From positions 9,258,501-9,322,500 of the forward strand of contig OX638133.1 in NCBI GenBank assembly GCA_951804985.1: a stretch of 64,000 bases of DNA, in the 5' to 3' direction. Below the pieces are notes generated by a model. The model was not told the DNA's origin and ran no database searches. It was given only the letters and a program-made list of their open reading frames with translations. Shown here one piece after another: positions 37,125 to 48,467 of the stretch (the first letter of the stretch is position 1; each line of letters starts with the position of its first letter). Both the position numbers and the translations under genes were made by a program. The stretch is from Dryomyza anilis. Lineage: Eukaryota > Arthropoda > Insecta > Diptera > Dryomyzidae.

Positions 37125-38804
37125 CACAGAAAAAAAAATGTACATCATATTGATGAATTCCGTTCTTCAAACCATGATTCATTGTATTGAAGAACCATTC
37201 ATAATATTAATGACTAACGCCATCAATGTTATGAATGCTATCATAAATATGAAGAACGCTTGGCAACTGTCGAAAAAGTGTTCTTCAATATGATGTACTG
37301 TATGTGAAGAATACGTTTCATCATATTAATGAACCAAAATATAAAATACAGCATATATGTTCATCATATTGAAGAACGCTGTTCATTAAACCAAATTTCT
37401 TTCGGAGCATATCTGCTATTTTTCAATTTAAATTGATAGATTCTACTACCTACTACAGTAGCAGATTTTTCTGGTACATTTTCGAAAATTGTTAGTACAT
37501 TTTTATGAAATCTACTACTTTTTAGAATTTTGTATTTGTCAGCATTTACTCTAGACCCTAAATAACCTAATATAACCTAACGAAATACGCAGCATACGAA
37601 CGCAGATCTATTGGAATTTTCATTTTTGACAATGCTTTTCGAAGTGAAGTCGACTGCAGAAGCGCTGGTTGTATGAGCTAAATTATCAAAAAACGCAGAC
37701 GCGTTCATTTAGGGCGCGGGGTTAATAACACCAAAATTATACAAGAATTCCGACCATTATTTTTAGATCGGCATCGAAAAACAACGAATATCCTCATTTA
37801 CAGAATTTCTACATCACTTCGAGTTTTTTTAATGTCAACTTCATAATGTCAACTAATCAGTATCTAATTAATATATTTATAGACTATATACATTTTTAAA
37901 GAACCAACACATTTAGCTAGCAAAACTTTTTAAACTATTGAAACCAGTTATGATCGATAAAAACCGAACCCTAATATGAATAAAATATTTAACAGAGTCA
38001 TACCAAATTAGAACCAATAAAGTCATTTTTGAGATTTAAATTACTTCGATTTTTGTTTAATTTAGGTATGTATGGGTATTTAGAAATTTATTTTTAACAA
38101 CTATCTCCTGAGTTACAGTGGGCTAAAGTTACAATTCAAAATAATGAAGGAAAAACTACATATTTAATTTCAAATACATTTCCAATTTCAACATTTGTAC
38201 AATTTCCCGAATTTGTATTTTGGTCCATTTTAGAAACTTCTTAACATTTTACTCTACATTTGGGTAAAAAACAAATTCTGGTACATTTTGATCATTTCTA
38301 GTACCTTTTTAATCATGAGCTGCTACTTTTACACTGCGGGAAAAAGTGAACCCTGCTCGACATGCATAAATTAGTAAAATGTTTTATTATCATATTTTTA
38401 TTATAATTACAAATTTTTATTAATAAAAAGTTATATTTATAAAAAATATATTTTCGAATAATTTTTTTTTCGAACAATTTTTTTTTTCCGAAAAAATTCA
38501 TTTTCGAAGAACATTTTTTTGGAACAATTTTTTTTATCCAACATTTTTTTTTGTGATTATTTTTTATAATTTTGTTACTGTTAAATAAAATTTTTACAAA
38601 ACTTTTTTTCGAATTATTTTTTAAAAAAAAAATTTTTTTTGAAAAAATATTATGAACAAATTCATCAATATGACAATTCAACGCATTCATTAATATGTCA
38701 TTTAATGAACGGTTGTATCAATATGATGAATCTGTTAGCTGGTGAAAAAAATTCATAATATTTATGAATAAATTTATCATATTGAAGATTTTTTTTTTTC
38801 TGTG
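37125..38804 (+). mobile_element. MITE3, copy split by a nested insertion
   Basis: The left end CACAGAAAAAAAAATG and the right end TTTTTTTTTTCTGTG form a terminal inverted repeat with TA on both sides (37123..37124 and 38805..38806). The left part matches the minus strand of 30540..30270 and stops at TTCATTAAACC (about 37399). The right part resumes at about 38632 with GAAAAAATATTATG. The intact copy at 30057 shows the two parts were contiguous. TA flanks point to a Tc1/mariner-type helper. Confidence 0.77.
37400..38631. mobile_element. Nested insertion inside MITE3 (possible hAT fragment)
   Basis: About 1.2 kb with no counterpart in the intact MITE3 copy. Near 38331..38354 it contains CACTGCGGGAAAAAGTGAAC followed by CCTG, which on the minus strand begins CAGGGTT, a typical hAT end. 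Words like AGTAGCAG and GGTACATTTT recur near both its left part (37451..37485) and at 38284..38330 in inverse order. The segment after 38355 is T-rich with repeated TTTTTTCGAA words and may be an expanded part of the host element. Exact ends are not settled. Confidence 0.5.
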
Positions 38805-38819
38805 TAGACATGATCAGTA

Positions 38820-38960
38820 GAATGTAAAATTTTAATATAAAATATTAAAAATATGCCGGGAATCTATCTTTAAAATTCCATAAATTCCATACGCTTCCCA
38901 CAAACTTTTGCCGGAAATATTCCCGAAAAATACAAGAAGTTTTGTATCTGATTGGTTATA
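38820..38960 (+). repeat. Fragment of the 7.3-kb repeat family
   Basis: TATGCCGGGAATC, CTTCCCACAAACTTTTGCCGG, AAATATTCCCGAAAA and AAGTTTTGTATC match words of 7335..7785. It sits immediately beyond the poly(A) signal of the Kelch gene. Confidence 0.45.
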
Positions 38961-38961
38961 A

Positions 38962-38967
38962 TTTATT
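38962..38967 (-). terminator. Poly(A) signal AATAAA of the Kelch gene
   Basis: AATAAA on the minus strand, about 33 bases after the TGA at 39002..39000. Position and sequence fit a canonical polyadenylation signal. Cleavage would be expected 10-30 bases further. Confidence 0.7.
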
Positions 38968-38999
38968 CGAAAAAATACATTTATGTGTTAGTAATACTA

Positions 39000-41900
39000 T
39001 CATATTTGAACTGTAAGCAGGTCATACAAATGCATTGAGCCAACTGGAATGGTTTTACTTGATTTCCACTTGTTTGAAAATGAATCGTATTCCTCCACAT
39101 TAGCAAAGTGATCAGCAACTAGTAGACGACCGCTTAACGCAGTACATCTCACTTGAGTCGATGCAGTATTTCTCAAACAAACCTTCAATAGAAATAAATT
39201 AATTTTAATCAACATAAAAAGTGTTTAAAATTATTTACTGAAGACCAAGTGTTTGTAGCGGGATTATAACGCTCAACGCTTTTAGTCCCACCGTTTACGA
39301 CGTAAAGAAAACCGCCACATGCTGCGACCTATAGTATGTGGTAATTTATGTTAGAAAAGATTATTAGGAATTCTATTCATCTCATTTACATCAAAATTGT
39401 CTGGTATAAAATTCATTGGCGCTTTTAAAGTCCATTTATTAGTACGTGGATCGTAACATTCCATAGTGTTAATTAGGCAAAAGTCTGTAAATCCTCCAAC
39501 TGCATACAAAAGTCCATCAAGCGCAACAACTCTTAAATCACGTCGATTATATAACATTGGCGACACATTGCTCCAAATATTCGTCTTCGGATCCCATCTA
39601 TGTAAATTTGTATGTATGTAATTTAAATATGGAAAAAATTGTACCTACTATATTACCTCTCAACTGTATTCGAAGTTCTACCGTCCGATCCTCCCACTGG
39701 ATACAGCAATCCGTCAAGCGCCGCAAAACCCATACCAATACGATTTGAGTTCCACCTACTCAATTCCACACAATGCATTGTTTTGATGTCCACACTATAC
39801 ATCATCCTATTATCTCCAGAACCACCAACAATAAAAATTGTATTTTCCATTAGAGCGACACCACCAATATTTACTATAGGCAATATACAATCTGTACCCG
39901 AGGCCCACTTGTTCGTTTGCGTACAGTAGCGAAGTACTTGCTTATTAGTCTCCTAAATTAAAAACATAATTAAAAATTGCCTTTATAGAAATCATTCAGA
40001 TACGCACAGAAGCAGTAAAAGCAATCAAAGACACGTTAGATTTTCGTGAATTGCAGCAGCCGTCCTTATTTAGTGTTTTCTCCGACAAGATATGCCATTT
40101 CAAAGCCTCCAATACAATTAGTTTGCTTTCGGTTGTCTTGCATTCTGGCTCCACATATTCGCAAATAAAGGTTGGCTTCAGTTTTCGCAATTTAATTGAA
40201 TCAGATAGAAATCCATGAAAATACTGTTCACGATTTTCTTTGTCGTACTCAATCCAGGACATTAAACTATTGAATATAATTTCATCAGTATCCACCACGA
40301 TGTTATCCAGAACTAATATATTATGTAATTCATCGGAAGTTAATTGGGAAAATTCTGCAGTTTTACAAACCTATAAAATGTAAAATAGTTAGTTTTAGAA
40401 TTGGAGTTTTTGGTATATTATGTCCGGCAAAATTTATAGATTCAAATATCGCGGAATTGAACAAGTTTCCCCGGACATTATTCATATACCGTCACTGTGA
40501 TGCCTAAGGGGGAATGTGCATTTTTAAAAATGTTGGGAAATTAAATTTTAAAGTTTGAATTGCTTTTAAAATTAGTAAAATTTAGTTTTTTTTTTTTATT
40601 TATTTCTGTTATTTTGCTTTATTCATCAATTTTTATAACGTATATAAAATATCTTTGGACAAATTACTGAATTATAAATACGGATTTTGTGAGGTTAAAT
40701 CCTGACCAAAACTCAAATATATTTGTTTTTTATTTTATAACTTTTAATTAGCGCAAGATAAAATTGTAATGTGTACTCATTAATTGTTTGTTTTTAAAGT
40801 ACCTATCGATTGGCAGTATTATTAAAAAAAATGTTGCCAAAAATTAATTTGCCTCTTTTTATGTGCAGGAAAAATGTTAGCAAAATATTTTTAAATAATG
40901 ATGCCAAACGATATGTGCTTTAAAAACAAACAATTAATACCTTTACACCACCATTTTACCTTGCAACAATAAAAATGTTTGGCAAAAAACGATGAAATTG
41001 GAAATATTGAAAATCTTGTCATGCCAAAAGGGCGAATCTTTTCGTTTTTTTGCTATAACTCTTTATTGGTGCAAGATAAAATAGTGATGTAAAGGCATTC
41101 ATTGTTTGATTTTAAAGCATCTATCGATTTGCATGATTATTTAAAAATATTTTGCCAAACAATTTTCTTGCAAATGGTAAAAATTCGAAAAAATATTTTA
41201 AAATAATGATGATGATTGATATGTGCTTTTTGAAAACAAACAATTAATGCCTTTACACCACTATTTTATCTTATACCAATAAAAAGTTATGGTTACGAAA
41301 GTTACGAAATGATTCGCCATTTTGGCATGTCTACATTTTCAATTTTTCGAATTCGCTCTTTTAGTTTTGTCTTTTGTGGCGAGAAATATCCAACAAAATC
41401 ATACACTATTTTGGCTCATTATACTTGATGAAATTACACATCCGCTTTTTTATTAATTTTAATTATTAATTTAATTTTTTTATATTTGTTTTACTACACA
41501 ATTTATTATGAATTCTTTGTCTACATGCTAGAAACTGTGGCATGTATTTATTTTGTGATTTTTTTAATTATTTGAAACTTGTAAAGTATTTGTTATACAC
41601 ATTTACAAGTAATTGTAGTATTTTTATTTAAATTTCTATTTACTTTTTATGAAATTTAAATAAATACAGCTTATATCATAAATAAATGCAGTAATTAATC
41701 TAGATTTGTCATGCCGTTTATATAAATACAAACTGTAGTTAAATTGAAAGCAAATGTAGCAAATTTTGTTAAGGTATACAGCAGAGTACAGTGGTGGTTT
41801 TCTATACAAAAACAACTGTAGCAAATTCATTTGTTTTGCATTGTAAATCATAAAACATATTTTTAAAAAATCTTTAATACAGAATATATCCGGTGTATTT

Positions 41901-42649
41901 TGATAATAATTTTCGAGAATTTGTTAATGAATTTACCTCAAATATTGACTTACCTTCGTAAAATGTTGACAAATATATTTCTCGGCATTTCTCTGCAATG
42001 TTTTGAGATTGTGTTGCTCCGCAAAAACTGAAATTCCGAGACAATTTGAAGGATATAAATGTCGATCTAGGAATTCACCGCAGGCAGTTACCACGGTATC
42101 GAACCGCAATAGGTTGGCACTTGACAGAAGTGATAGTACATTGTCTTCTCGTAACACTATGCTGCCGGTGTAACAAAACTGTACCAGTTTTTCCAAATCT
42201 TCACCTTTTATTTCTTTTAAAGGTATTTCTTTCTCTTTAGATTCCCGCATTGATCCGGTAAACATAATTCGGAAATATTCACTGGTTGCAGCTAAAACTA
42301 GACGATGTCCAGTCACTCTGAAATAAATAAATAAAAAATAAACATTAACATATTTTTTCGAAAGAATCTCGAACTTTATATTTTTTTTCGATTTCGTTAA
42401 ATGTCTCGTACCGAGAAAAATACGAGAAAATTCCGATAGAACGCATCGATGTCTAATTATCGATGTATACTATCGGAACTTTGATCTAAGTAAAATCTAA
42501 AAACACCTCTTATGATCTTCAGTAATCAGAATAACATCACACAGCTGTTGTGACTTCAAGAGAGTGTACATGCTATTGAGCACCATTCCAACATGTTTCG
42601 AGCACGCGAAAATCTCACTGTCGCCCGGTGTCTTCATGGAACTCGTCAT
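39000..42649 (-). CDS. BTB-BACK-Kelch protein (kelch-like), seven coding exons
   Basis: Exons: 42649..42507, 42317..41954, 40370..40008, 39952..39657, 39597..39390, 39328..39239, 39182..39000. All introns are GT..AG and the exons join in phase to 548 codons plus stop. The BTB domain covers about residues 30-140 (LCDVILITEDHKR, then GHRLVLAATSEYFRIMFTG and LVQFCYTGSI). The BACK domain starts at about 140 (PSNCLGI.VFAEQHN) and runs to about 245. From about 290 there are five to six Kelch blades with clear GG and Y..TN.W motifs (LDGLLYAVGG, CYDPRTNKW, RYNPATNTW). The first and last blades are weak. By family knowledge such proteins act as substrate adaptors of CUL3 ubiquitin ligases or bind actin. 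The BTB-BACK joint resembles the KLHL1/4/5 type, but I do not assign orthology. The start is the first ATG in frame; splice sites were chosen by phase and domain continuity. Exon 1 (GTGTTT) and exon 3 (GTGCGT) donors are non-optimal. Confidence 0.9.
40489..41445. mobile_element. MITE1, copy 2, in intron 2 of the Kelch gene
   Basis: Starts CCGTCACTGTGATGCCTAAG after a TA and matches the right half of 24680..25309 in inverse orientation. It then repeats the internal module (CACCTATCGATTGG-like, AAGATAAAAT) more often than copy 1, reaching ~960 bp. The far end (GGATGTGTAATTTC read on minus) has lost the terminal CGTCACT. It makes up most of the ~1.58 kb intron (41953..40371). Confidence 0.72.
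42430..42478. repeat. Inverted repeat with ATCGAT motifs in intron 1 of the Kelch gene
   Basis: TTCCGATAG near 42431 and CTATCGGAA near 42470 are reverse complements, with two ATCGATGT words in between. It lies in the 188-bp first intron. ATCGAT is the core of the fly DRE element TATCGATA, but the full 8-mer is absent, so a regulatory role is only possible. Confidence 0.55.
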
Positions 42650-43795
42650 ATTTACGTTTGAATGTTTTTTGTTCTGATTCGTTAATAAAGATAATCACAC
42701 AATTGTTAATGTTTCAACAAATTTAAAAGCGAAATTTTTGAGACAAATCACTGCTGCTCGATTGAAAATGACTAAACGTTTAACAGGCGTTTAAACTAAA
42801 CATTCGAGACCGGAGTTGAAAGGTTGACTGATTTCATGTTGAAGAAATCCTTATATATTTATGTAAAAATTCTACAAATAATCATAAAACTGGAAAACAC
42901 TTACTACCTGAATACATCATAAAACATCTGCGATACCTGTATGTATCATAAAACATCTGCGATGTAGATGGAATATTCTTTATCCTAATTAGCCATGCAG
43001 GTCAGCAAATCTACTTAAAGATACCACCTTTTGTAAATTTGCATCGCATTATATATAATAAAGGTGCCGAGTGGAAATATCGATCGGGGTCGATTAGAGT
43101 TTGTCTAAGGCTTTACCAAGAACCCAGATCTAAACTAAGTCTGTCATTGGTTTCGATATTGATGATAGAACGATGCGATATGTCGGAGAATTCGTACGAT
43201 ATCGAATCAGATATGGTACTAATATCGAACACCAAAACGTACTGAACTGCAAGTATAGTTCGAAGTGACATATCGCAGTTTTTTCGAAACGAAAATGAAA
43301 ACGATTCAGATTTGATTTCGCATCGAATAGTGCAAACATATGGAAATTGCTTCGAAAAACTTTACGATATCGATGCGAAAAATGTTTAAATATCGTACCT
43401 TGTCATACAATATTATGGTACGAACAAATTTGAAAATTTGTAGCGATGAAGCAATGAAAGGGGTTTACCATAGCCTCTCCTATATAATTTCTAGTCTCAC
43501 CTTCACGTTGGTGAACCCCGTTAACACGTGCACCAACTGAAGATCGGGATTCAATACCGGTGGGCGATCTGGTCGGAGACAAACAAAACAGGGATATTAG
43601 TCCTCGAAAATGGGGAATAAAAAAAAACAGCACACCGAAAACAGACAAAATGTCTCGGATACCGAACCAAAAACACGATGTCGCATAAAGTACTATGAAT
43701 TTGAAGGTAGCCTGATCTGACCGTATGTTATTCGTTTCGATATTGTTACGCTATCAATGCGAGATCTCACAGAATTTACATATTGGACACTTTAT
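42650..43795. promoter_or_regulatory. 5' flank of the Kelch gene, no element resolved
   Basis: Upstream sequence of the minus-strand gene. It has a near-palindromic AAACGTTTAACAGGCGTTTA just upstream (about 42773..42796) and a direct repeat ATCATAAAACATCTGCGAT twice (about 42908..42964). Between 43080 and 43420 the sequence is rich in TCGA and GATATCGA words, possibly an eroded repeat. No TATA box or start site is assignable, and no other gene is seen. Confidence 0.35.
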
Positions 43796-44160
43796 CTTAT
43801 CCTATTAATATAATAAATCTGTTCGTTTGTTGGTTTGTTCCGCATCTCCGTCTAAACGGCTAATCCGATTTTATTAAAATTTTTTATTAAAATTTTTTTG
43901 GTCTGGAAGGAATGATAGGCTATATACGGACAGGATTGGACAAAGGGGTCATGGCACCTCCCATACAACCTAAACTTTAAAAACGAGCTATGAACATGAA
44001 ACAAGAAACTCAAATACAAAAAAATATTTGAAAACAAAAACACAAAAGCACAAAACAAAAACAAAAATACAAAAACAAAAGCAATATCATACAAATAAAA
44101 GCCAAACTAAAGGAAAAACAAAAAAGTAAAGAAACACAAATCAAATACAAAATTAAAAAC
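43796..44160 (-). mobile_element. Family X tail, copy 4 fragment
   Basis: On the minus strand it contains GGTTGTATGGGAGGTGCCAT, TTTGTCCAATCCTGTCC, ATATAGCCTATCATTCC, CCGTTTAGACGGAGATGCGG and AACAAACCAACAAACG, in the same order as 54235..54410. Upstream of these the TTTTTGTTTTTGTG-type runs match 54090..54190. The CAGACAGACAGA tract of copy 3 is replaced by CAAACCAACAAACGAAC here. Confidence 0.68.
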
Positions 44161-44164
44161 AATT

Positions 44165-44705
44165 TTATTTTCGACACTGTTTTTGGCAAATATTTTTTTG
44201 TTTGGAAAGTGGTGACCATTGCATTGTTTTTGTCGTCCAAAAAAAATATTATTTTTTTTGAAAATTTTCGAACAATGTTATTTTTGTCGATTAAATTTTT
44301 TTTTTTTGTAATAGTGATTTCGATTTGCGTTCTTATTGTCGTTCAAAATGGTTTTTTACAATTTTTTTTCGATCATTTTTGTTTTTGTCGATTACTTTTT
44401 TTTCAAATGGTGATTTCGACCATTGCGTTCGTATTCTCGTCCAATTTTTTGTTTTCGAAAATTTTCGAACATTGTTGTTTTTGTCAAATAATTTTTTGTT
44501 GTAAAATGGTGATTTCGACCATTGCGTTCTTTTTGTTGACCAACAATTTTTTTTTCGAACATTGTTGTTTTTGTCGAATAATATTTTGTTGTAAAATGTT
44601 GATTTCGACCATTGCGTTCTTTTTGTCTTAGAAAATGTTTTGAACACAATTTTTCATCCTATTTTTTTTACATTTTTTTTTTTCGAAAATTTTCGAACAT
44701 TTTTG
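44165..44705 (+). repeat. ~95-bp tandem repeat, about five diverged units
   Basis: The core GTGATTTCGACCATTGCGTT recurs at about 44410, 44506 and 44597 and in diverged form at about 44210 and 44320. Each core is followed by TTTTTGTCG and TTTTTTTCGAAAATTTTCGA. Hydrophobic frames on plus (140 codons) and basic ones on minus are by-products of the repeat. Confidence 0.75.
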
Positions 44706-44714
44706 TTTTTGTCG

Positions 44715-45345
44715 AATATTTGTTTATTAATTTTGCAACAATCTATTATATATTTGTGAATGTCTGTACGTTTGTACGAATTGAATAATATTTAGATACA
44801 ATATGTATGTTGGGTCAGGCAGAGTATATATGTCGGTGGACTGGGCGTGGCACTTTCCATATAAACCGAACCACAAATTTTGGTCAGCGTTATATTTATC
44901 CATTCTCAACAGTCTTGCCGAATGTGTCTGGCATTGGACAACTGGACATGACTCCCCCATAGAAGGTGAATTTTCAAGATGGTGTATGTCGAGTTGTTAC
45001 ATCTTTATTTATAGTTATTATTTACAGTGATATCAAGATATTTCACACTAACCAATCAAAATTCTTTAAATTCACCACACCGATATTTACCACACCGAAA
45101 CTCACCATACCGAAACTCACCACACCGAAACTCACCACACTAAACTCATCACTCTAAAACTCTCCACACTAAAACTTCAACTGGGATAAACTCAACGGGG
45201 AAAAGCTCTACGGGGAAGAATGCTACCGGGAAGAGTTCTACGGAGAAGAATTTCACGGAGAAGAATTCTACTGGGAATAATTCTACGGTGAATCATTCTA
45301 CGAGGAAATATTCTATGTGGAAGAATTCTACGGGGATGAACAATC
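44715..45345 (-). mobile_element. Family X composite repeat, copy 2
   Basis: Inverted relative to copy 1 and with the same module order. The tail comes first on the plus strand (ATATGTATGTTGGGTCAGGC, GGACTGGGCGTGGCAC, CCCATAGAAGGTGAATTTTC). A short run of AAACTCACCACACCG units follows (45060..45170), then GGGGAAGAATTCTAC-type units (45175..45345). The 15-bp arrays are much shorter than in copies 1 and 3. Confidence 0.7.
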
Positions 45346-45947
45346 CGAGAAGGAAAATTGTTTTGGCGTAGAATTATTTTTGTTTTGGTTAATATATTTA
45401 AAACACAAATAAAAAAGGTCCACAGTTTCCATATTTAGAAGCGCTAAAGTTACGAAACCGATTAGTAAATAATTTATATGATTATTTTCAAACAATCGAT
45501 ATCAAATACTCGTCTTTGTTGTCACATCTCTTCTGAAAATTTATTTTTGTTAGTATGTAAATGATTCAAAATATAATAAAAAAAAAACTATACGAATTAA
45601 CAAAAAAACAGCTACTGTAGCTACATATACAATAGTTTCAACAATTACCATTAAAACGATAACAATAAAATGAATATAGTGATTTAAACAATATAGTTTC
45701 CACTTTACTTCTGCGATGATGGTATTTAGGGTTTAAAATGCTATGTAGAAGTGAAAGTAATTGCTTACCATTAATGTAACAAAAACTTTTATGTATTAAA
45801 AACCTTTTTTTTTCAATATAATTTATACATATTTCAATAAAAACAGGTTGCATGAGTATTTTTCAATTATTTTGAGGGCGTTTTTTATGATTGCGGTACA
45901 AAGTTGAAAAACAATTCAATGCAAAATATATGTATAAAATGTAATAT
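45346..45947. other. AT-rich, no gene
   Basis: No gene or repeat recognised. Confidence 0.45.
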
Positions 45948-46171
45948 TGTTACGAAAATTCAGTCTACGGAAAACTGTTCTATGAGTTCGTATCGCTGGA
46001 TTGTGTACAAAATAAAAACACACTAATATTTGGTTTTAACACACTGCCTCAGTGCGCTGAATGATCTTCCGTCTCTTTCTAACACATTGCTTAGTGCGCT
46101 GAATTGTCTTGCGTCTCATTTATTATTGTTGATTGCTTGCACAGTGGAGCAAATTACCTCTTTTCGTAACA
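45948..46171 (-). mobile_element. Solo LTR, copy 3, internally deleted
   Basis: Both LTR ends are intact (TGTTACGAAAA at 45948 and TTTTCGTAACA at 46171) and ATAT is duplicated on both sides (45944..45947, 46172..46175). Only 224 bp remain: the middle, with the TATA region, is missing between about 46040 and 46045 relative to 23613..24147. The junction lies between the TTTGGTTTTA and ACACACTG words. Confidence 0.85.
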
Positions 46172-46175
46172 ATAT

Positions 46176-46650
46176 GAAAAATATCCTCACTCAAATCATT
46201 TTTATATTTGATATAATATAGATACATTTTTGATTTGAGACTAATAATATTTTGGATTAGAATTATATTTAAATTTTTGGTCAACCAAATTACATTTTCT
46301 GAACAGATCTCCAAATGTTTTTAGAAATACTACATCATTTACAAGATCAATTGAAATTCAGAAAACATCAGTTGAAATTCAAAAGACATCACTTGCAAAT
46401 CATGGGAAGGTATTTCTTAGTTGCAATTTAATTTGTAAAACATTATTCTGGTAAAGTTTTTTTTAAATAGATTCCAAATAGTGGAGCAATATTCCAGGCG
46501 TGGCTGACAAGAGGTCGGTAAAGTCCGAAGCATTTATTTATAGAAACCCAAGCATAGAGTTAGCGGTACCGGAACCGTTTCCATTTTTAAAACCGGAATC
46601 GAAACCGTTATTAAAAAAATGTGTGAACCGGAATCGGAACTCATGTATAT
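46176..46650. repeat. AT-rich, ending in a degenerate GGAACCG repeat
   Basis: No gene. From about 46560 the words GGAACCG, GGAATCGAAACCG and AACCGGAATCGGAAC recur and continue beyond the inserted element at 47293..47510. They appear to be the interrupted target repeat. Confidence 0.5.
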
Positions 46651-47292
46651 TCACGGATAGAAAAGATTTGTTTGAATATGTTTGAATGTAATTAAAAAGT
46701 AATACGAAATTACCATACATGTATTAGGAACTCAACGAAGTGTAATTAAATTATAATCGAAATTGACTTTATTTTTTGTTCACGTGTAAACATTATTATA
46801 TTGTCCATCAGAATCTGTCAAATTTACCATAAATATGTTACAATACCAACATAAAATTTTAATTGCATTTGAATAAACTATTTCTTGGCAATTTACTTGG
46901 TTGAATCTATGTTTCGAAACACAGAAAATGCTAATCAAATCTAAATACAACGAATGTTCGCAACGCTCGTCTTAATTCGATAATTTATCGACTGACGAAG
47001 TTGGCAACGTTGTGCAGCATTTTCTACCTACGCCATCTTTTGCCATCGTTTCAACATATTGACGTTTAAAAAAAAAAAAAAAAAAAAAAAGAAATTGGAT
47101 TTAAATAAGTGTATTCTTCCAACATTCTTCTTGTATACGAAGTTCGCACTCGTTGAGCAGAATTTTCTACCTACGTCTCTTTTGTCGTCTTTTGAAGTAT
47201 GTATAGGGTCATTTTAAACATACTGATGTTTGAAAACAAACAAAAAATTAATTCTTGTATATAAAGTTGACACTCGTTGATCGGCATTTTCT
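46651..47292 (-). mobile_element. Element A, copy 3, truncated
   Basis: Right-hand ~640 bp of the element in inverse orientation, from TCACGGATAGAAAAG (terminal GTGTA changed to GTGAA) to CGGCATTTTCTG. It includes all three internal ~150-bp units. A pure A run of about 22 bases at 47070..47091 replaces the GTTTGTTTTTAAACATC part of one unit. The left half of the element is absent. Confidence 0.78.
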
Positions 47293-48467
47293 GAATCGGA
47301 AGCGCTATTTTAAAAATGTTGGAACCAGAACTGAAATCGATATTCCAAAGGGTTTTAGTTCCTGTCAGGGCCGCAAAGTACTGGAATCAGGACCGTTATA
47401 AAAAAAAGTGTGAAATCGGAATACATATTTTTTTTGGTTAGAAGCGGAATTGAAACCAATATTTTAAAAATCTTGAAACCAAAACTGGAACCGGAACCGA
47501 TATTTCGATATGCATGTAATGAAGTCATTACAATATTTGAAGTTTAGTTTGGAATCAAATAACACTGTTGATTGAAAGTACTGCTGTCTCAATAAGCATT
47601 CTCGAATTAAATGAAATTTATGGATATTTGATGAACATGGGAATTTTACCTTTATATTTTCCAATTTAATATTACGCTTCTTCAACTACGTAATATTTTG
47701 TAAAATTTCAACAACTACCTTTGCCACAATACAATTTGTATAATAATGGAAATTAAATGAATTTTAATTCTGCGGAACATGCGAATTATGCCATATTAAA
47801 TGCGAGTTACTATTTCTTTGAGCATTTTCAACTGTATCTGGAAATAGTCAAAAAAAAAAACAAAAATTAAACATCGCGCTCATGTTTGGAATTTTTAAAA
47901 TATCTGCAGATACTTATCCGCGAATATAAACTCACATTTATGTGCATAAATACAAATGCATGGAGAGACGGTACACGACTTTATATATATATATATCTTC
48001 CAAACATTTATGCGTTACTTTAACGACGATAAACCGGGAATTCTTGCGAATTTCGCGTTGTATGATTATTGTGTGTGTTTTATACTCACACAGAGACACG
48101 CACACACGAACACATTTAAACATAACGACGCCATTTTGCACTACATGTACATAAATATGAGAGTAGCAACGTAGTGCGCGCCCCATTCTAAAAATTGCCT
48201 ATTTTCACGTTTTATATTCTGCATGATTTCATTGGGAGAATGCGCTACATCTGCAAAAAATACGTGCAGAGTGTTGCTAGATGGCGGTGCCAAATGTTTC
48301 GATTTTTATTATAATTTTATTGTGTTTTTTTTTATTGTTTTTGCAGTGAAAAATAATATATTTAATATTTTATGTTATTCTTTGATTTTTATGTTTTACT
48401 GAAAAATAAAATAAAATGCATTTCACATACAAAGCATTTGAAGATAATTCTTGGATTCGATAAAATA
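47293..48467. other. Degenerate GGAACCG repeat, then unique AT-rich sequence
   Basis: 47293..47510 continues the GGAACC/GGAATCG-type repeat (ACTGGAACCGGAACCGATAT at about 47484). Beyond it is unique sequence. Overlapping 70-82-codon frames at 47938..48186 on both strands have no domain. Confidence 0.42.

Noticed and set aside
43480..43580. Possible tRNA-like SINE piece (GGGATTCAATACCGG)
   Set aside because: One B-box-like word and no other supporting structure.
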